Below are positions 35,201-41,200 of a stretch of DNA of 64,000 nucleotides, in pieces. The position numbers were made by a program, and so were the translations under genes. The stretch comes from Incurvaria masculella (taxonomy: Eukaryota > Arthropoda > Insecta > Lepidoptera > Incurvariidae), in NCBI GenBank assembly GCA_946894095.1, contig OX335642.1, positions 9,187,021 to 9,251,020 on the forward strand. Direction: 5' to 3'. The notes below the pieces were generated by a model. It was not told where the DNA came from, searched no databases, and saw nothing but the letters and a program-made list of their open reading frames with translations. How positions within the stretch are numbered: the stretch's first letter is position 1; each line of letters opens with the position of its first letter.

Positions 35201-38200
35201 GCCCTACAAGGGAGAGCTCCAGCCGGACAAGGACAACAGCCTCTACTCGTGGAAGGTGAGTTGTTGCAGACTCTCGGCAGTACAGGAGCTGGTTTGGGCG
35301 TGTTCGCCACGTTGCCGATGCCCAAGGGAGCGAGGTTCGGGCCCTACAAGGGAGAGCTCCAGCCGGACAACGACAACAGCCCCTACTCGTGGAAGGTGAG
35401 TTGTTGCAGACTCTCGGCAGTACAGGAGCTGGTTTGGGCGTGTTCGCCACGTTGCCGATGCCCAAGGGAGCGAGGTTCGGGCCCTGCAAGGGAGAGCTCC
35501 AGCCGGATTACGACAACAGCCCCTACTCGTGGAAGGTGAGTTGTTGCAGACTCTCGGCAGTACAGGAGCTGGTTTGGGCGTGTTCGCCACGTTGCCGATG
35601 CCCAAGGGAGCGAGGTACGGGCCCTACAAGGGAGAGCTCCAGTCAGACAAGGACAACAGCCCCTACTCGTGGACGTTGAGTTGTTGCAAACTCTCGGCAT
35701 TCAACCTAATGTTACTCAGGTTATCATCATAGGTTAGTAGGTAGAGAATGCCCTGAAACAAAATAAAAGGAAAGCTCATGGAAGTCATCATTATATATCA
35801 TTCTGTCCCGGCGTCTATTTTCAACACTTCAAACCGTACAGTCTAATAATCTACACTGTGACTATGAGCTATTTTATTTTAAGAGGACCACTACAACGAA
35901 TTTGACTGAAAAACCTTGTTGCCTTGGCCATCCTTTATTCAATGCAGTGATACTGACCTGGGTGGGCTTAACAATACCGCCTAGTACGTAGAGCAGGAAC
36001 CTTCAGTATGACAGGTCTCTTGAACCATAAAGTAACTAATTGCACATTTATACTAATATATTCAAGCTGAAGAGTTTGTAGGTTTTTTATAACACACCGG
36101 AATGAATGAAAAATAATTTTAGCATTTGAGCCCAATTCTTAACGAAGGTTATATATTTATTATTTAATATAATCCTACGACCTTTTGGAGCTGAGCAAAA
36201 AGGCATGAAGTCAGAAAGAGCCCAAAGCGAAAGCAATCGCTCGGGCGGACGAGGCGACGATGTGGATCGGGCTCAGAGAGTGCCTTTTACAGGGCCCTGC
36301 ACTGGTGATTATCCAATATTCCCAGCTCTGACCCGAGCAGAGCTGGGAACCTCCGCTATCTTGGATATAACAAAGAGGTCCGCATCATACATTCAACAAT
36401 CTTCACAGCTAGTGTACATGTTTCTGTGATTCCAGATCCACGGAACTTCAATGAGGAAGGATTGCCTGATCAACGCCGAGGATCCGAACAAGTCAAACTG
36501 GATGCGCTACGTTAATTGTTCGCGCAACTGGTTCGAGCAGAACTTGGCGGCTTTTCAGTATCAGGGCCAGATATACTACAGGTAATTAGCACGACTTACG
36601 GTGACTTGCCTTCCATCCCAGAGGTCTGGATTCAAATCCATGCTCAGTTCTCACACCACTTTCTCGTATCTTTCTGAGTTGCATAAGTGCCTTTCGTTAT
36701 AAATGCGAGCTATTCCATTGTTCGGAATCCATGTAAAAATTTAGGTCTCTTCCCCCTACTAGGGGGTAGGGTTAAGCCCGCCCAGAATATAATAATTAGC
36801 CGTGTTTTAAATTAATTTCCATGCTCATAAAGGGAAGGTCTTGGCATAGCAATGTGGTGTGTAAGACTAATATCATGACGGTGAGTGAAATATTTGCCAT
36901 CCATGTGCAGTCACATAATAAAAAGATTTACCTGAAGCATATACATTTTATTTGGAAATCAAAAGTAAAACATGGAAATGTTTTCCCACTACTTAAAAGT
37001 ACAAAGCTTCTTGCTACAGTCCAAAAGCGTATTAAAAAACGCAGAAAGAAATTAATAGATACATTCCACTGTGAAACACTAGACTACAGACTGCATTGAA
37101 CTCATTGGTTTATCGTTCTGGATGTAGGTCCGACACTGTTGGTATGCATTGATTACGAGAGGAGGGACCGTATGACTGTTAGAGCGAATGGCGAAATTGG
37201 TAGGCGCAATACCCGCGAAAGGTGGTAGAAGCCGTGTTGATGATCGCTAAGAAGTTCATTGCTCTCTAGATACTTCATCAACTGAGAGTTAATGATGCGC
37301 TCCATCACTTTGCAGAGGTAATGGCTATGGGACGGTAGTTGGCCGGGTCTGATCGTTCGCCTTTTTTAGGCACGGGCTGAACGTTGGCCGATTTCCAAGC
37401 AGCAGGCACACATCCAGTAGAGTAGGACAGGCGGTAAAGGCGGGTCAGAACAGGGGCTAATTCTGGAGCACATTTCTTCAACACCAACGCAGGAATACCA
37501 TCCGTACAGCTCTCTGGCGGAATTGTATGCTCGGCATAGAGAATTCGCACCCAGGAATCATCCAGGCGAGAGTTTCCCGCAAAGATGCCCACGAGAAGGT
37601 CGGCCTTCTCTTTGGCGAAAAAAGCGAGTGATAAAGCGAATACTAAACGTATATAGTGGTACTAATTATTATATTTTTTAATGCAACCTGACATAGATGG
37701 CTAATACCACACATAGTTATGATATTAGCCCAATTCCCGAAGGAATTAGGTGCCATGCCAGGACCTTCCCTTATATGAGCACGGCTACATTGAACTGTAT
37801 GGAAAACACGGACAATTTTTCATTGCCACTTCGACCATCTTTCATCCAATGCGATGGTATCAAACCGGGCGGACTTAAACCCTACCACCTCGAAGGGGAA
37901 AGGGACCTATAGTTTTACATGGATTCCGAACCATGGAGCAGCTCGCATTTGTGACGAAATGCATGTATCTAACTCAAATTGAGAAATAAAATGGTGCATA
38001 AACAGGGCGAGGATTCGAACCCAGACCTTTGGAGGCCTATTCAGGTAAGAGTGAGTTCGAGTTCGGGAGTGAGTTACTGGGACATAACAGATTTTTACCA
38101 AACTGTATTGATGTTCAAGAAGTGTGGAAAAATTGACTATTTAAAAAAGTGAGTTGATATTTAATGACGAATTCAAACTCACCCTTACCTGAATGGACCC

Positions 38201-41200
38201 CTTAGTATGCTAGTCTAGTCCCCGCACCACTAGGCTACGAGCCGCACATATATCTATACACATAATACATAAATATATAATAGTCACTCGAAGCACATTA
38301 TGTGCTGCAGGACAATCAAGAACATCCCGCGAGGCCGCGAGCTGCTCGTGTTCTACGGAGGGGAGTTTGCCGAGCGGCTCGGCATCGACCTGCTCATGTA
38401 CAACGCTCCCCGGGTCACCCACACTGGTAAACATACTTCATCTTATGAACGCTAGTTAGTTAGTTAGTTGGGCAAAATGTTTTCCGCGCTAAGCCTACTT
38501 CAGAGAAATGAACATTATATTATATACTAGCAGCCCGTCCCGGCTTTGCACGGGCATAATATCATTTAAAACAATATTATTTTGACACAATGATACACAA
38601 ATAAACCCTTTTTACGTAGATTTACCCTTTTTACCTACATTGAAATATTTGAAATAAAAAAAAACTTAGATATTATTATTAGACCGATCGCTGCTAAATT
38701 CAAAGTGCTATAGGGAGAACGGCGGCCTCCGACGCACTATTTATAGGCCTCCCGTCGCCCCGACCGGCCGGTACCGCCGCAAACGCTACGTCCCGCAATT
38801 TTTTAATCTGTAATATCTTGTGTTGTAAAGGGCCATATAGATCTATATTAAATCAACAATGTATTTAAGGTATTTAATTGGATAAGGATTAATCCTGTAT
38901 TGGTTAAAATAGCTTCGAAAATTAGCCATTATTTGTCGTAAAAAGTAAATGACAAAAAAATTTTATTGTGGGATATCCATAAGAGATAGACATATACCAT
39001 CTCGGAGTTTTCTGTAGACCTTTTAAATGTGTACAATACATAGTAAATTATTTTGAAAAATCTCGTAGGGTTCAGCCTGCGTTTGCATGTAGTAATAATG
39101 TTTTAATTATGATGTTCTTTGTGAGCAGTAGTAATCAATCAATCACTGTAAACTAGTTTGTAAGTATTAATGGAAAAAATATACAATGACCAACCTGATG
39201 AAGTTTCTGGTCGGCTCTTCTTCGCCAGAAGTATCCGAACCAATAGGAAAAAAAAGGGAAAAAATATTACGAATCCGAGTGTGTAATATACATCTAAAAG
39301 GGAAACTGAAACAAATGAGGCCATTGTGCGGAACAAAAGTGACTATGTAAGTCAGCCCAGCTCGTCCCAGAAGTCCAGCATACCCTTTACATTCCCACAG
39401 GCCTCTGTAAGAGATCCCAATGCTCTCAGGATCTGCCCCCGTTGGTCGGCCACACTCTTGCACTCCAACATTACATGGGCGGTTGTTTCCGTTGTCTCCA
39501 TGCAGCCACGACATAGAGGGCTGTCCGTTCCCCCAAGTTATGGAGGTGCTTTTTAAACAAATAATGTCCAGTCATTGTTCCCACCATTGTGCGTAGATCA
39601 TTTCTCTTCAGATGCAAAAGCTTGTGCGGAGGCTCCCTTACTCTGGCTTGCCTGCAATCTACCAGGTGTTTCCATTCGGTATTTTTTTTCGGTAGTTTTT
39701 TAATCGAAAAAGTTAAGGAACGCTAGGTTATGATTGGGTAAACTACTGGTTTAGTTTACCGAATCATATCCGTATAGGTGTCTTTGCCTGTCCACACAAT
39801 GTGACTATGACACAATAGTGTCAGTCTTTCCCTGTAAGAGGGCTGTGTTTGTGTGTCCTCTTGGAACCCTACCGCGTGTTAAGGTTCTGACAATGGCAAT
39901 GCCGGCCGTGTAGATGTAAAGGTAGTCCTATGCGTGCAGTGTCAGCGATTAAGGCGACGAAGTGGGGCTACCATGGTAAATTATCTCGCAGGGTGAACAG
40001 GCAAGGGAGTGATTAAATTTGACATTTAGTTGCATTTTGTACCGTCATAATTGCTAAACTTCAGTTCACTTGACCGTATAACACATTGTCAGTTAGCATG
40101 CTACGAAATGCCAGTAAACGTAATCTTCATCAGTAATTGTCAGTACACTCGGCGAGTTAATTTATCATGGTAATTAAATAGGGAGCGACGCCAGCAGCAC
40201 TAAGACGCCGAACATCGAGCGTCGATTGGTGAGGAACCGAACTGTGATCTGTATCTTGGATACTTTAGGGTTCCCTGCTGACAATTGGCGTCCCACCAGC
40301 GCAGCACTGTATGAGATGAGACCGCCTGTAACACTATTTTACGGCCCGATTGCACCACGGCTAATCAAATGTTATCTGTTGTGATAAAATTTCATAGTGA
40401 AGCTAGTTGTTACAAGCTATCCCATACAATTACAGATTGATAATTTTCGCTTTTTTTTTTCAATTCCCAACTGAGGCAAGCATGGTTAGCAACACAGTTA
40501 TAATTTATTTTTGAAAAACATGTTTCCTTTGAATAAAACTTCATATCTTTAATATGTAAGGTACTATCATAAATATAATTAATCTATGGTACTATATTGT
40601 ATAAAGTTATAATCGTAGATATGACTTATTTTATAAGAACTCACATTAGGAAATAGTCCGTTGAGAATTTTCTAAGCGACAACTGACTACTTTTAAACTT
40701 TTTGTATGAATCTGTGAACCGGATGACTATTTACCATAATAGCCATACTTCTTTGCTGCGAAAAGCTGATTTTAACTATTTGTATCACAAAGTTGCATGT
40801 ACGGGAGTGTGCGGGCCGACGTTTCTACATGACCCTCAGCGGGGCGCGGTAGTGCCGCAGCCTGCTCGCGTTGACACATTGGTAAGTAACATCATGTGCT
40901 TATGAGGATAATGAGGTGATCAAGTTACATACAATGACTCGTGCCTGTTTCCTCAGTCAAAGTAAGATTTTTTTTGTGAAATTTTGCACATCAAGTAAAT
41001 CAACTGGGAACTACGTCTGTACGTTTTGGTTTTTTTGATAAGTTACCACCTTTTATTCATGATTAGAATCACACACTCAAAGGAATCTTCGGGCCGATTT
41101 TGATAAACAATAAATTCCATTTTGTGATGTAATGTTCAATGTTAACTACAGAAAAGTGTTAATTTTTAAAAAACTGATTCATATTTTCAAGTATTTATGC

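Noticed and set aside
34352..35700. Long antisense open frames across the exon 7 array (up to 128 codons)
   Set aside because: They repeat every 140 bp as a by-product of a stop-poor GC-rich tandem unit; no start context or family similarity.
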